Origin: Culex pipiens pallens
Taxonomy: Eukaryota > Arthropoda > Insecta > Diptera > Culicidae
Direction: 5' to 3'
Length of the DNA: 64,000 nucleotides
Assembly (NCBI RefSeq): GCF_016801865.2
Contig: NC_068939.1
Coordinates: forward strand, 72,654,100 to 72,718,099
This document shows positions 12,743-25,150 of the stretch, piece by piece; the stretch's first letter is position 1, and the number at the start of each line of letters is the position of its first letter. The translations under genes were made by a program, and so were the position numbers. Under the pieces are notes generated by a model. The model worked only from the letters and a program-made list of their open reading frames with translations, made no database searches and was not told the DNA's origin.

Positions 12743-13469
12743 GCTTAAAGAAAATTTTTGTGAAAAATACATCCAAAGTTGCTCACAGTAAATTTTTTTT
12801 TTAAACATTGGCAATGTCATACGAAACAAGTACCAATTTTTCTTAAATTTTTAGAGTTTTTCTTTCCAATGCTTATCAAAGATCAAAAATTGGTTGAAAA
12901 TTTGATTTTTGGTGAAATTTTAGATCGAAAGGTTGGGTTGGGTTGTAGAGGGTTAAGATATTTGTTCAATCAAATTTTTTATACCCGTATTTAAATAAAT
13001 AAGTACAAAAAGACAATATTGTTGAAAAAAGGGAAAACCCAACTAATGCCTCTTTTTTTGAATATTAGATGATGAATAAAAAAAAGTAAATTTTAACGAT
13101 AATTTTAATTTTTCGAAAAAAAGATTTCTATTGTCTAGAAATTTAAGAAAAGTTGAAGAATACTTTGATTAAAAAAGGGTTTTTTTTTTGTTTAAGGGTA
13201 CACAATTTGTTAAACTTTTTTTCGAGCCTAATATTTGTAAAAGTCGAAAACAATTGTTTTAATGACTATTGAAATGTTATAATTATTTAAAAAAAATTAT
13301 CCTTATTGGGAAAGATGAAAATTACACAAGTTTTATGTTTTAACATTGGAAAACGATTCAAAAGTTTCCAAGATTTTGTTACTTGAAAAATTGGAAAATT
13401 GAATTGAGACTTTTAGCATCCATTTCAGTGCTAAAAAGTTGAGTTTTTCAGCATTTGTTTTGTAAAGGA
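12743..13469. other. no gene recognised
   Basis: AT-rich, homopolymer-rich DNA between two mobile elements; nothing assignable. Confidence 0.5.
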
Positions 13470-13473
13470 TAAT

Positions 13474-15286
13474 GAGCAATTCTCTACGAAATCGGTAATT
13501 TGTTTTAGAATTTTAATTTTTGTATTTTTTATTTTTATGAAGGAATTTTTTGATCGATTTGGTGTCTTCGGCAAAGTTGTAGGTATGGATAAGGATTACA
13601 CTGAAAAAAATGATACACGATAAAAAAAAAATTGGTGATTTTTTATTTAACTTTTTGTCACTAAAACTTAATTTGCAAAAAAATACTATTTTTAATATTT
13701 TTTTAATTTTTGATATGTTCTGGTGGACATAAAAAAATCTTTGACCGAGTTATGATTTTTTTAATCAATGCAGATTTAAAAAAAAATCGAAATATTGGTC
13801 GCAAAAATTATTCAACTTCATTTTTCGAAATTTGCAATCAAAAAGTACTCTAGTGAAATTTTGATAAAGTGCACCGTTTTCAAGTCATAGCCATTTTTAG
13901 GTAACTTTTTGAAAATAGTAGCAGTTTTTCATTTTTTTAAATTAGTGCACATGCCCACTTCTGAAAAAAATATTTTTGAAGAGCTGAGAAAATTCTCTAT
14001 AGTTTGCTTTTTTGAACTTTGTTGATACGACCCTTAGGCCGATGCAAATATTTAAAAAAGTTTTTGTCCCTCGGCCCTGGCCGAGGTCAAGAGGGGGGGC
14101 AAAAAAATAAAAAAATATAAAAATTTTAATAACAAGCCATAGTCTTCACATTTCAATGAAAAAAGTGTTTGAAAATGCATTTTACACTAGTTCAGTTGTT
14201 TTGCAATCATTAGTTTTCAAAAAATCTAAGATCTGACAAAAACAAAAATTGTATCGAAAAAAAAGATTTTGCATCGAAAATTTTCAAAAAATCTTAAGAT
14301 TTTTTAATAAACCCAAACATGCTAAAAATGATTTTAAACGCAGGAGAATGTATTTTAATTTGATTTCAGTTGGTTGCACTTGAATTTTCATTGAAATTTT
14401 GAAGTTTATTGTAAAAATATTTTTTTTGCCCCCTGATTTTTCGGGCCAATATTGAAGGGGGGGGGTGACAAAAACTTTTAAAAATATTTGTACCAGCCTT
14501 AGTTGCTGAGATACTGGCATGCAAGCGTTTAAAAATAGGAAAATTGATGTTTGCTAAGTCTCACCCAAACAACCCACCATTTTCTAATGTCGATATCTCA
14601 GCAACTAATGGTCCGATTTTCAATGTTAAAACATGAAACATTCGAGTAATTTTCCGATCTTTTCGTGTGCACTAATTAAAAAAAAACAAAACTGCGACTG
14701 TTTTCAAAACAGATACCTAAAAATTACTATAACTTGAAAACGGTGCACTTTATCAAAATTTCACTAGAGTGCTTTTTGATTGCAAATTTGATTTTACATC
14801 GTAAAATGAAGTTGAAAAATTTTTGCGACCAGTATTTCGATTTTTTGAAAAAAATCAGCATTGATTAAAAAATTCATAACTCGGTCAAAGATTTTTTGCA
14901 CAACCTGGAAATTTCTGTAAAGTTGGCATTTTATGTCCCCTAGTTATATGTTCTAAAAAAAAATTAAATAGTGTTTTATTGCAAATCAAGTTAAATAAAA
15001 AATCACCAATTTTTTACCGTGTATAATTTTTTTTCAGTGTAGTCCTTAGCCATACCTACAACTTTGCCGAAGACACCAAATTGATCAAAAAAATCCTTCA
15101 AAAGATACAGATTTTTTTAATTTTTATACATCATTTTTGTATGGACAGCTGCCAAATTTGTATGGAAAATTATATGGACAAACTAATGATGCAAAATGGC
15201 TTCTTTGGGCATACCGAAGGCACCAAAAATGTTTTAGTCGCATTAAAAAATACAAAAAAAATGACCGAAATCTGAGAGAACTGCTC
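13474..15286. mobile_element. palindromic element, family A, target duplication TAAT, with a nested MITE
   Basis: The ends read GAGCAATTCTCTACGAAATC (left) and the mirror image CTGAGAGAACTGCTC (right). The element is flanked by TAAT at 13470-13473 and 15287-15290. The two arms mirror each other imperfectly, both with the core GGTGTCTTCGGCAAAGTTG (plus near 13560, minus near 15063). The centre is interrupted by a Harbinger-like MITE at 14037-14498. No protein-coding frame is seen. Confidence 0.88.
14037..14498. mobile_element. Harbinger-like MITE (462 bp), target duplication TTA, empty site known
   Basis: Terminal repeats begin GGCCGATGCAAATATTT and, on the other end read inward, GGCTGGTACAAATATTT. 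TTA is present on both sides (14034-14036 and 14499-14501). Uninterrupted copies of the host palindrome (for example near 47140, reverse strand) read GACCCTTAGTTGCTGAG across the site, so the insertion and its 3-bp duplication are demonstrated inside this window. Three-base TWA duplications are the hallmark of the PIF/Harbinger superfamily. G-rich and C-rich runs sit just inside both ends. Confidence 0.9.
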
Positions 15287-15290
15287 TAAT

Positions 15291-16444
15291 GGCTACCAAT
15301 GATTTTTTTTTAATTCCAGTAAAATGTTTCGCACTCTTTAAATTTTTTAAAAATGTTTTAAAGTGAATAGACAAAAACTTTGAATAAAACATGCATTAGT
15401 CTTATTGTTTAATTCACGTAAATCTTCTTCAAAATTTGAATTTTTCCCAAACATGACAAAACCAAATTACCAACCCAGCTAAATTTAGCAACACCCCCAC
15501 TTGAGTGGCATTTTGTCACGCAAGGTCCACACATAACAAGGTCGGTTACCCAAACCAAAGGGAAACTGCGTGAAAATCCCCCCCAAGTCACGAAACTTTC
15601 GGACAAAACGCCGTAAATTAACTCGCAATCGAAACTTGATCCTGTGTCCAGTGGCAACCAACTTTACCTTGAACTTCACAGACTTCATAGGCGGATTCGC
15701 ATTACGTGGAATTCATTTCCACTGAATCACGATGACTTTTGGAATGGGCTCTCTCTCGCAAGAGGTTACACTTTTTTTTGTTCTATTACACAATTTTTCA
15801 TTTTGCTCCACAGAGTTACACCCTCGAAAAGTTCAGCTCGCGGGGATTATTACGCGTTTTTATTCGTGGAAAATTGCGGGATATTGACTTTTCACTCGAC
15901 TGGAAGCGCAAAACGAGCAGAACCCCCCTCAAATTTGTGGTGGTTTAATTGCGATTCGCTCGCTACTATGCTGCGGTCATTTGGCCAGAACCGAGTTCTA
16001 ATTTCAACGGGTTTTCGGGCATTTGGAAAATGTGCTAACGGCCAGCACCGAGATTACCATATCGCGGATTGGTTTATGATAATTGATCGAAAGCGATAAG
16101 CCCCGAAATGACCGCGCAAAGGGATGTCGCCGATGCAGTATAGTTGGCAAAATGTCACACTGATTTGTAGCAGGAATTATTCAAAACTAGTTTGAAATTG
16201 CCTTTTTGGGTCAATGTATTCCAATGAAAAGTCAGAATAAACGTTAAATTGGTCGTGCCCAATCAGCCCTTTCCCGGAACACTTAACTTTTCACCATCGG
16301 CGTCAATTTTATCCCTTTTTTGTCGTGGCACAATTTTAGGGGCCATCCATGAATGATGCGACATTTTCAAACATTTTTTAAACACTGGCATTAATTACTT
16401 TAAGCTAAATTTCTACAATATTGACTCTTAAAATTTGGTGACTC
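15291..16444. other. no gene recognised; one 151-codon chance-like ORF
   Basis: A balanced block at 15480-16140 contains a plus-strand frame of 151 codons (15644-16099). It lacks any domain I know, and other frames over it are also partly open, so I do not call it a gene. Confidence 0.5.
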
Positions 16445-16446
16445 TA

Positions 16447-16648
16447 CACAGAAAAAAAAAGTTGAATTTTGGAATGTTGAAAATTTAATAGGTAATATTA
16501 CATAAAAAAAGTGTAGAAATGTGAACCTGATAAATATTTATCAAAAACTGATGAAAATTCATCATTTTTTGAGGTAAAATTAATCATTTTTTTTTTACAC
16601 AAAATCTGTCTCCATTTCCTGATGAATATTACCATCATTTTTTCTGTG
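16447..16648. mobile_element. TA-flanked short MITE (202 bp) with CACAGAAAAAA ends
   Basis: Ends CACAGAAAAAAAAAG and CATTTTTTCTGTG are flanked by TA (16445-16446, 16649-16650). The body has GGTAATATTACAT and GATGAATATTACCATC. Same family as 550-766. Confidence 0.87.
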
Positions 16649-16650
16649 TA

Positions 16651-17201
16651 CGTCACTAAGGGACGACCCCTCGCTAGCGATATGTTGTCGCGATAAATTC
16701 CCCTCCCCCCACGTTTCGATGCGATGCGTTCGACAGGTATAATTGTTAAACAGATAAATATTATTTTTCCATCTGTGGGAAGCATTCGAGCGTGGGCAGT
16801 GTGAATGTTTGCAAGTTTGCAGCAAAAAGCTTTTTTTTGTAATGTTTGAAAATTGCCCATAATAGGTGCACATAATGTGCTTGCTATCAGCACGGTTTTC
16901 AATTGAGTAAACTTTAACAAAGTGTTGAATGGAGGGGGAAATATGCTCGCTTTTTTATTCTTTCACTGCATTAATTTAGTTTAATTTAATCAACTTCAGA
17001 GTTATTAAGGGTGGATGTAACGTGTAGCTTAATTCAAAATAAGTTGATCGATGTTGTTTTCAAAAAAGGTTGTGAGAATCATTAATGCTTAGATTTGTTT
17101 AGAAAAATGCTTGTTTACATGTTTTACAGAATTTACACGACAATCTAAATTATTTTTATTTACATATTATTAAGGGAAAAAAACTGCCAAATCTTAAAAA
17201 T
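16651..17201. other. no gene recognised
   Basis: Unassigned intron-like DNA between a MITE and the giant palindrome. Confidence 0.5.
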
Positions 17202-17205
17202 AGTT

Positions 17206-19822
17206 GAGTAATTCTCGCTGAAAGTGGACCACTATTTACACAAGGTGCTCAAAAATCAAAAGCAATGTACTTTTCCAATAGCCCCCACCAAGTTATGAAT
17301 GAAACCATGTTTGGTTGGTTAAATTTGTCCTCACCTCGGCGCCACGAAGCTAATACATTTTTTTAAATTGGTAATTTTTTGACTTAGGCGCGTCTACAAA
17401 ATTGCTAATAACTTTGCAAAACCTCAACGAACCCTTGATGTTTAGGGGTGTTTTGGAAAGGAAATGAGCAGAGCTTTCGAATGCACTTGTCAGAAAAATA
17501 CCGTTCCATACATTTTTTAGCCATAAAACAACAATGTATTTTTAAAAGTCATTTTTGAAGGCCGGCGCCCCGCTTTATCGAAAAACTGACAAATCCATTC
17601 GAAAGCTGAGACGATTTCACATAAAGGACCAATAAATCTAAGGTGTATGTTCCTCCTATCTTTTTTAATCTAATTTTGATTCTGCGAGCGCAGCGCTCCG
17701 TTCGTATTTCGGGCGCCCAAAATGTTGCATTTGCTTGCCCCAATTTAAGGTTTTGTCAAACAATATAGGTGCTCACTTTTTAAATGATAGTTTATTGTCC
17801 AAGGATCAAGATGCACTATCGATAATTGACCAATATTTAAGTTTTTGGGTTCTGCTAGGCAATTTAATGTCGAAAAGTTGTTTTTGTTTACTTTTTTTGT
17901 TGTTAAATGCTTACTTACAATTGGGTGGACATTTTTACAGTAAAACTAATGAATGTAGCATGTAGGAAATTTTACCACGAACATTTTTCTCTAGGAGAAA
18001 ACGTAATTTCGATACTCCAACCCAAAGATATTTGAGTTTTAGTGAGAAAAAAAGTGCCAATTTTACAAATTTCTCAGAATTAACAAGCACGGCCTATTAT
18101 TTACATGCGGCATATGTATTGGAAGCCAAAGTATGGTTTCTTATAGTTATTTAGGTCGCTGAATTCGGACCTGCAATCAAATTTCAGGTAAACAGTGAAC
18201 AGTGATATTTCTGGAGCAACATTTGAAAAGGGCGCATAAGCATTTTGACAGCTAGAACTATTTCGCAAATTACGAGACAACAGGTAACTATTTAACGAAA
18301 GCTGCGCTAGAAGGTAGCTGGGAAGGCTAGCTATTATTTAACACTTTGAGTTTTGGGAAAAAGTTACTTGTTGTCTTGTAGTTTTGAAAATAGTTTCAGC
18401 TGTCAAAATGCTTATCTGCCCTTTTCTTATGTTGCTCCAGATTTGAGCCACGCTCTAATGTCATTTGCGTGTAGTGAAAATGGTTGGAAGCGATTTTCGT
18501 ATTCCTTGCAAAGTTATGGAAATCGTCATTAATTAATGACTGTCAATTTAGACGTAAACAATCGTACCACAAAATCATTAAAAAAATTCCTTAAAAATCT
18601 AAAGTTTTCATTTATTTTTAAGTTTTCATTGAAACCAGCCGAATCACAAAACGAGGTTTTCTGACATTCTCAAAACAATCAGAACTTGAAAAAAAAACAT
18701 TCTTCATAAAAAAAATCCGTGAATAAAATATCAATTAAAGGTGAGCAAAAAATTAAAAATGACCGAATTCACTTGCGATTAAAATTACAGCATATTACCG
18801 CAAATAACTTTTGGGTGTGGCTCCAAATTTCACTGTTTACCTGAAATTTGATTGTAGGTCCGAATTCAGCGACCTAAATAACTATAAGAAACCATACTTT
18901 GGCTTCCAATACATATGCCGCATGTAAATAATAGGCCGTGCTTGTTAATTCTGAGAAATTTGTAAAATTGGCACTTTTTTTCTCACTAAAACTCAAATAT
19001 CTTTGGGTTGGAGTATCGAAATTACGTTTTCTCCTAGAGAAAAATGTTCGTGGTAAAATTTCCTACATGCTACATTCATTAGTTTTACTGTAAAAATGTC
19101 CACCCAATTGTAAGTAAGCATTTAACAACAAAAAAAGTAAACAAAAACAACTTTTCGACATTAAATTGCCTAGCAGAACCCAAAAACTTAAATATTGGTC
19201 AATTATCGATAGTGCATCTTGATCCTTGGACAATAAACTATCATTTAAAAAGTGAGCACCTATATTGTTTGACAAAACCTTAAATTGGGGCAAGCAAATG
19301 CAACATTTTGGGCGCCCGAAATACGAACGGAGCGCTGCGCTCGCAGAATCAAAATTAGATTAAAAAAGATAGGAGGAACATACACCTTAGATTTATTGGT
19401 CCTTTATGTGAAATCGTCTCAGCTTTCGAATGGATTTGTCAGTTTTTCGATAAAGCGGGGCGCCGGCCTTCAAAAATGACTTTTAAAAATACATTGTTGT
19501 TTTATGGCTAAAAAATGTATGGAACGGTATTTTTCTGACAAGTGCATTCGAAAGCTCTGCTCATTTCCTTTCCAAAACACCCCTAAACATCAAGGGTTCG
19601 TTGAGGTTTTGCAAAGTTATTAGCAATTTTGTAGACGCGCCTAAGTCAAAAAATTACCAATTTAAAAAAATGTATTAGCTTCGTGGCGCCGAGGTGAGGG
19701 CAAATTTAACCAACCAAACATGGTTTCATTCATAACTTGGTGGGGGCTATTGGAAAAGTACATTGCTTTTGATTTTTGAGCACCTTGTGTAAATAGTGGT
19801 CCACTTTCAGCGAGAATTACTC
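17206..19822. mobile_element. giant palindromic (foldback) element, 994-bp arms, 4-bp target duplication AGTT
   Basis: The left arm 17206-18199 and right arm 18829-19822 are reverse complements over 994 bp with only two differences noticed (17326/right arm, and near 18172). The ends read GAGTAATTCTCGCTGAAAG. The element is flanked by AGTT at 17202-17205 and 19823-19826, a 4-bp direct repeat. The spacer is 629 bp and holds a second, smaller inverted repeat. No transposase frame is visible; mirrored ORFs of 64 and 76 codons in the arms are shadows. It lies in the nmo intron about 1.6 kb downstream of the kinase exon in transcript direction. Confidence 0.93.
18213..18440. repeat. nested inverted repeat in the loop of the giant palindrome
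   Basis: Inside the spacer, GGAGCAACATTTGAAAAGGG at 18213 is answered by the reverse complement of a close variant ending at about 18440. The imperfect arms are about 78 bp (roughly 18213-18290 and 18362-18440), sharing GATAAGCATTTTGACAGCT-like and GACAACARGTAACT segments. The centre is about 70 bp. It looks like a separate small foldback or MITE that either inserted in the spacer or forms its core. Confidence 0.8.
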
Positions 19823-19826
19823 AGTT

Positions 19827-21404
19827 CTCAAAAATGTAAGCAAGTTTTAAATCTTTCATATCCAATGGAAAACACTTTTGAAAGAATATTGACAAAAAAC
19901 TTGTCCAATGTTTTGAATACTATATTTTTGACAACCTTGACAATTTTTTGTCCAAAATTTATTTATTTTAAGCATGGCTTGAATAAAAAAAATCCCTTCA
20001 AAAATCAAAACTCAGCGGCATATTTTTTGCCCGTACTGCTATGTGGCTCAAAAGTTGCGGCTGAGTTGCATATCAAATAATAAAAAAATACTGATTTTGC
20101 AAAATTGTATTATTGTGAAAAAAGTTAATTTAAAAATCCGCAAAATTACGTTTTTCTGAATAGTTCTCATTAACACCTAAACCTTTGTCGAAGACACCAA
20201 AACAATCAGAAAATTCTTCAAAAAGATGCAAATTTTTCGAATATTTACTATATTTGTATGGAAAGTTGCCAAAAATTGTATGGAGGTTTGTATGGGATCG
20301 CTCATGACACAAACTGGATTTGTTTTTTTTTCATAGAAAATGTTAAAAAAGGTTTGAGCCAAATATAAAAAAATAAATATATTTTTTAATTCTTTTGTCT
20401 TAACATTTGTCTTGTAATTTGAAAATGGTGTTTTTTTTTTGTAAAATTGTAATTAAAAGTTTTTTTTTCTTTTTTTTTCAAATTCGATTTGTAACCTGAA
20501 ACAATGGAAAATAATGGAATACTGCGATTTTTCACTTTTCATTTCGGGCATTACAAATATTTTGCCAAGTTTTTGTCTCATTCCCTTCAAAACTTACTAA
20601 AAAAACTCAGGAGTAATTTTTTTGCCACACCTTCTTTTTTTTTAAATATGGTATAGAAAACTGATTTCAATATATTTGGCAATGTTTACTTGTCTTTTTT
20701 AAATATTTTTATGAAATATTTAAAATTGATACAATTTTTTATGAATTCAAATAAAAAATATAAAAATTTAAATAACAGGCCATAGTCGCAACATTTGAAT
20801 GAAAAAAGTGTTTTAAAATGCATTTTACAATAGTTCATTTGTTTTGCAATTATCAGTTTTCAAAAAATGTAAGATTTGACGAAAACAAAAATTTTAGCAA
20901 ACACAATTCCAAAGATTGCTAAAAATTAGTTTACATCTTCGTTGACGTTTTAAAGTATTTTACATGAAATTTTAAGTTTATTTTTTTTATTTTAAACTCG
21001 GACTTTTTTTTTGTTGGTAAAATCATTCATATACCATATATTTTGTTGGTGAAATCATACATATACCCTTTCAAAATTCAAAATTACACATTTCAATACT
21101 TTGCTGAAGGATTTAATCAAATTAGATTTTCCTAACTAAAATAATGTGATTGCCCTAAACAACTACTCAATACAATTATTTACTCAAAAACATGAGTTTT
21201 CACCTAAAATCAAGACTGGGGATAAGATAAACTTGTCAAAATGTGAAAGAAAGCTTTTCTTGTCGAATATTTTACAAAAAAAGAGGTAAAATTACATTGA
21301 AAAGAGGTAAACCTACGCTATCAAATTTAATGACATCTTGTAACAATGTTAGAAATTAAACAAAAACAAACCCTTAAAAAGGAGAAAAAACAAGTTTAAC
21401 TTAC
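19827..21404. other. nmo intron with repeat fragments
   Basis: Directly 3' of the kinase exon in transcript direction. It contains a family A fragment and a Harbinger-like MITE fragment (about 20760-20920); no exon recognised. Confidence 0.5.
20155..20390. mobile_element. family A-related fragment, inverted
   Basis: AGTTCTCATTAACACCTAAA followed by CTTTGTCGAAGACACCAAAA (core, minus strand) and TTGTATGGAAAGTTGCC. A similar short fragment with the core is in each 5.66-kb unit (about 25030-25115, 30690-30775, 36350-36435). Confidence 0.55.
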
Positions 21405-21534
21405 GTTTTCATGCTTGAAGAAGCACAGCATCTTGAGCTCGCGGAACACCCGCTTCGATGACACGAGCGACTGGAACACGTTTGGCAGTTTCTTGAGTGC
21501 GACCCGCCGCCCATCGCGCGGATCTGTGACAGCC
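21405..21534 (-). CDS. nmo: nemo (Nemo-like kinase) internal exon, start of kinase domain
   Basis: This exon encodes part of the serine/threonine kinase Nemo/NLK, a proline-directed, MAPK-like kinase that acts in Wnt, TGF-beta and planar polarity signalling. Read on the minus strand it gives one base completing a codon (probably Trp) plus 43 codons. They start AVTDPRDGRRVALKKLPNVF and end RVFRELKMLCFFKHEN, which matches the start of the NLK kinase domain nearly residue for residue. The beta3 lysine (VALK, residue 14 of the exon) and the alphaC glutamate (FREL, residue 32) are both present. The acceptor is CAACAG at 21535-21540, preceded by a long pyrimidine tract; the donor GTAAG is at 21400-21404. 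The frame is intact and GC-rich against AT-rich flanks. The glycine-loop exon upstream and the catalytic-loop exons downstream were not found, so the flanking introns are long. The family call rests on remembered NLK sequence and is very secure. Confidence 0.94.
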
Positions 21535-22536
21535 CTGTTGAGCGGAAAAGCAAGAAAGAATGAGGAAAAAAAAGTTAGTGAAATGACAATCGATACACTG
21601 TTAAAGGTTAATTCAATTTTGAACTGGACACTAAATTTCAGGTATTTTCTAAAATTTATAAACTGATGTAAATTTACATGGTTTTGTATGTAATGTATAA
21701 AAGTATTTTTTTAACAGTGTTCCACACCGGAGAAAGATGCAACCGGAAGCCCCCAGCCAGGGTTGTCTAATTTGATCGGAAAAACGTGATTCGTGTGCGT
21801 CACAATTTGTATTGCGTTTATAATTAATTGTATCCAAGCAAAATAAGGAGAAGAAGGAGGTAATCCAAGACCAAGGTGACGGTCGTCGTCGTCATCGATT
21901 CCATGGAAGAATTATTCACGACTGGAACGTGAGTGGAATTCCAACCTCTTTTCCTCTATTGGGACAAACGAAGAAATGAGATGTCTCTGTTCTTCCCAGC
22001 ATATCGAGAGGGGAAACGAAAACATTAATTCAAATGTCGCTTCAGAGGGCGCCGCCTGCGCGCATTGACGGAGAAATGTGAATCTATTTAATTTGAAATT
22101 AACTTTTTAATAATGCGGTGTTGCCAGCAGTTCCCCCCGTGCATCTCCGTAGTGAACAACTGAAAATTAAAAAAAGGAAAACACGATTGGAGTCACGACC
22201 TGTCTCGGGTGCAATCGGGAGAGAGCACCGTCTGGAATTAGATGACGGTTCCCGAAGGGGGTTGTACGGAATGTTATGCGATTTGAAGAGTGCAATGTGC
22301 ACGATATGTCGCGTACTTGCTTTTACGAGTTAACTTTAGTTTGATTGAGAGTGTCTGGGGGGGTGGTGGGAGGTGCAAGGTGAGCTCTGGAATGTAAATC
22401 GATGGTCATACGATCATGGAAAAATGCTGAATATTTGAATGAGAAATGCTATCTTTAAAGAATTTTTCAGATTTTTCGCTGAAAATAAACACAAACTAAA
22501 CATTTTTAGCTTTTTTTTTTAGCTCAAAATGAGCTA

Positions 22537-22700
22537 CACTGCAAAAAAATCAGTGTGGTATTAATTGAGGAATGTTGACAGATTTGTGTGAGAAATAAAT
22601 TTGTAATATTACCTCTAAAAACTTCTAACTTTACATCGTTTTTTGTGAATTTCACATATAAATTGCATTTTTTGCAACCCTCAATTTTTTTTATTGTGTG
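22537..22700. mobile_element. CACAG-type MITE, unit 1 (also 28192-28355 and 33852-34015)
   Basis: Ends CACTGCAAAAAAATCAG and TTTTTTTTATTGTGTG after TA; the body has TAATATTACCTC. It is a diverged relative of the 550-766 family and occurs once in each 5.66-kb unit. Confidence 0.6.
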
Positions 22701-23849
22701 AGTGATACCAATTATGAAAACAAAACTAATGAAAAAACACTTGTCCACGTTCTATCCTTTTATTTTTTGTGATGTTCACAAGAGGAGTTTGAAAACTAAT
22801 AAAAAGTGTTCCAAAGGTTTATCAATGATTCCTTCAAAGTTATAAAAAAAAAAACATTTTAAATATCATTTGTGCAAGCTTTCATAGCTCAGAAACCCAA
22901 TTTTCAATCTAATTGTTAACAAAAACACTTTTTAAACTTTTGAAATCACTTGATTTGATTTTAAATGTCCCAACGATAAAAAATATTGCGATGGATTGAA
23001 AAACTTGATGATATAGTCTAAAAAATTGTATGCTATAATCTTAATTTTTCACCTTAATTTATCTGGCATAAGTAAAATTAAACATAAAAGCTGTAAATTT
23101 AGAATAAATATAAATTATTTGACGCAAAAGTTCATTTATTCTATTTTGGGATAATTTACATTTTTCAATCTAAATTTATGTAATACAAGCCTTACCCGAC
23201 AAACTTTGTTCTGCCTTTTTTCGTTTTTTGACGTTTTTAACTTTTTTTGCTTCTTCAGCCTCCTGTGATCTAAATTTGATTTTACGTAACTTTTCCCATA
23301 CAATCTGCTTATTTTCCGCAATCGGTTCCAGAGTGGCCAAAGTTGTAACTTTTTAGCGTAAGAACCTTCCTTGGACTTATACGAACCCAACGCAACAAAG
23401 AGCACCTCGATCCGATGCTCCGTGTTGAATTGATTCGCGTTCGAACAAAACCGTCGAAATTTTTTATATATATAGATTACATAAAAAGGAGGTTATATTA
23501 CGTCAGAAAAATGGTAAGATTACATCATCCAATTTAAAATATTTTTTATTGTGACGTTATAGATAAAAGGGAGATTTTTCAAAATATCTATAAAACTGAA
23601 ATTAAAATTTGAAAAAAAACCTCTTATTTCTATATTTTAGTCCGAAGCAATATTTTTGTGTTAAAAAAGTTCAACAATACATATATTATAAAATTCCAGA
23701 AAATTTTGCTCTCCTTAAAATGTGAAATTGAGTTAAGGGACACCCTCTGGCTCGGTTCCCTTTTTTTTTTTAATTCGCGTTTTTTATTTTGATTTTTTTT
23801 AAATGTTTTTGGATACAAAACTCGCAACTTTTGAGCCATATAGAAGCCT

Positions 23850-24737
23850 GCAAAAAAATAAAAAAAATAAATATTGAAATAACAAGCCAAAGTTTCAACA
23901 TTTCCATGGAAAGTGTTTTTAAATGCATTTTACACTAGTTCATTTGTTTTGCAATCATTAGTTTTAAAAAAATGAGAAATTTGACGAAATTTAAAATTTT
24001 AGCAAAAAAAAAACTTTTTGCAATAAGGCCGTTGCAAATATTTTTCAAAGTTTATGTCGCACCCCCCCCCCCCCCCCCCCCTTCAAAATTGGTCCGAAAA
24101 ATCAGGGGGCAAAAAAAATATTTTTTCAAAAATCTTCAAAATTTTAAAAAAATAGAAGTAAAATCAACTTAAAACAATCTAAAAGGCATTTTCGGCAATG
24201 ATAATCATATTTAGCATGTTTGGGCTGGATTAAAAGTATTTTGAATTTTTATAAAATTCCAATGTACAGCACCGCAAAAACTTTTTTTTTGCTAAAAAAT
24301 TAATTTTCGTCAATACTAAGGTATTCTGGAAACTAATGATTGCAAAACAACTGGGGAGGTGTTAAATGCATTTTTAAACACTTTGTTCATTCAAATTTTT
24401 AAACCATGGCTCGTAAATTCAATTTTTAAACTTTTTTATTTTTTTGCCACCCCCCCCCTCGACTTTGGTCAGAGTCGAGGGACATAAACTTCAAAAAATA
24501 TTTGCAACGGCTTAATAAACATCGAAAATTTTCAAAAATTCTAAAGATTTTTTTAATTAACCCAAACATGCTCGAAATGATTCTAAACGCAGGGGAATGC
24601 GTTTTAAATTAATTTCAGCTGATTGCACTCAAATTTTCATTAAATATTGAACTTTTTTGAAAAAATATTTTTTTCGCCCCCTGATTTTTCGGGCCAACTT
24701 TGAAGGAGGGGGGGCGGAACAAAAACTGGTACCGACC
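23850..24737. mobile_element. Harbinger-like MITE split by an inverted copy of its own family, unit 1
   Basis: The outer element is related to the MITE at 14037-14498 (shared ATAACAAGCCAWAG, TGCATTTTACACTAGTTCA, CCCAAACATGC and CCCCCTGATTTTTCGGGCCA). Its left end is truncated and its right end is GACCTTA at 24738. It is interrupted at 24027-24511 by a second family member in the opposite orientation, with ends GGCCGTTGCAAATATTTTTC and GCCGTTGCAAATATTTTTTG and TAA/TTAATAA at the borders. A tract of about 20 C residues sits at about 24062-24081. Copies in units 2 and 3 carry the inner element at 29680-30170 and 35343-35832. Confidence 0.8.
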
Positions 24738-25150
24738 TTATTAAAATATTTTGGTGTGCCTATGGTATTATAAAAAATTAGAAAACTGCAAACTTCTAGT
24801 TAAAATAAAACTGAAAGTGGTCATTTCTCAAGAACAGTGTACTTTATCATAATTACTTTCGATAGCAAAACTTGATTTAAGATTGAAAATTTAAGTTTTT
24901 TTTAGTAGGATTTTTGCCCGTTTATGCGGGTTTGTCCCCCAAAACAAATAAAAATAATAAAAAAACAGATTTTGGGAAAATGATTTTTAATTTAAAAATT
25001 AATTTACAAATCGGCGACCTTTCTTACTTTCTCTGAATAGTCCTCATTACCACCTACAACTTTGCCGAAGACACCAAATCGATAAATAAATTCCATCAAA
25101 TGATACAGATTTTCTAGCAAACAACTTTAAATAAAAAAGATTGAACTGTT

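Noticed and set aside
15644..16099. 151-codon plus-strand ORF
   Set aside because: No domain or compositional signature of a real protein, and overlapping frames are also open. It lies in a balanced-composition intronic block where longer chance ORFs are expected.
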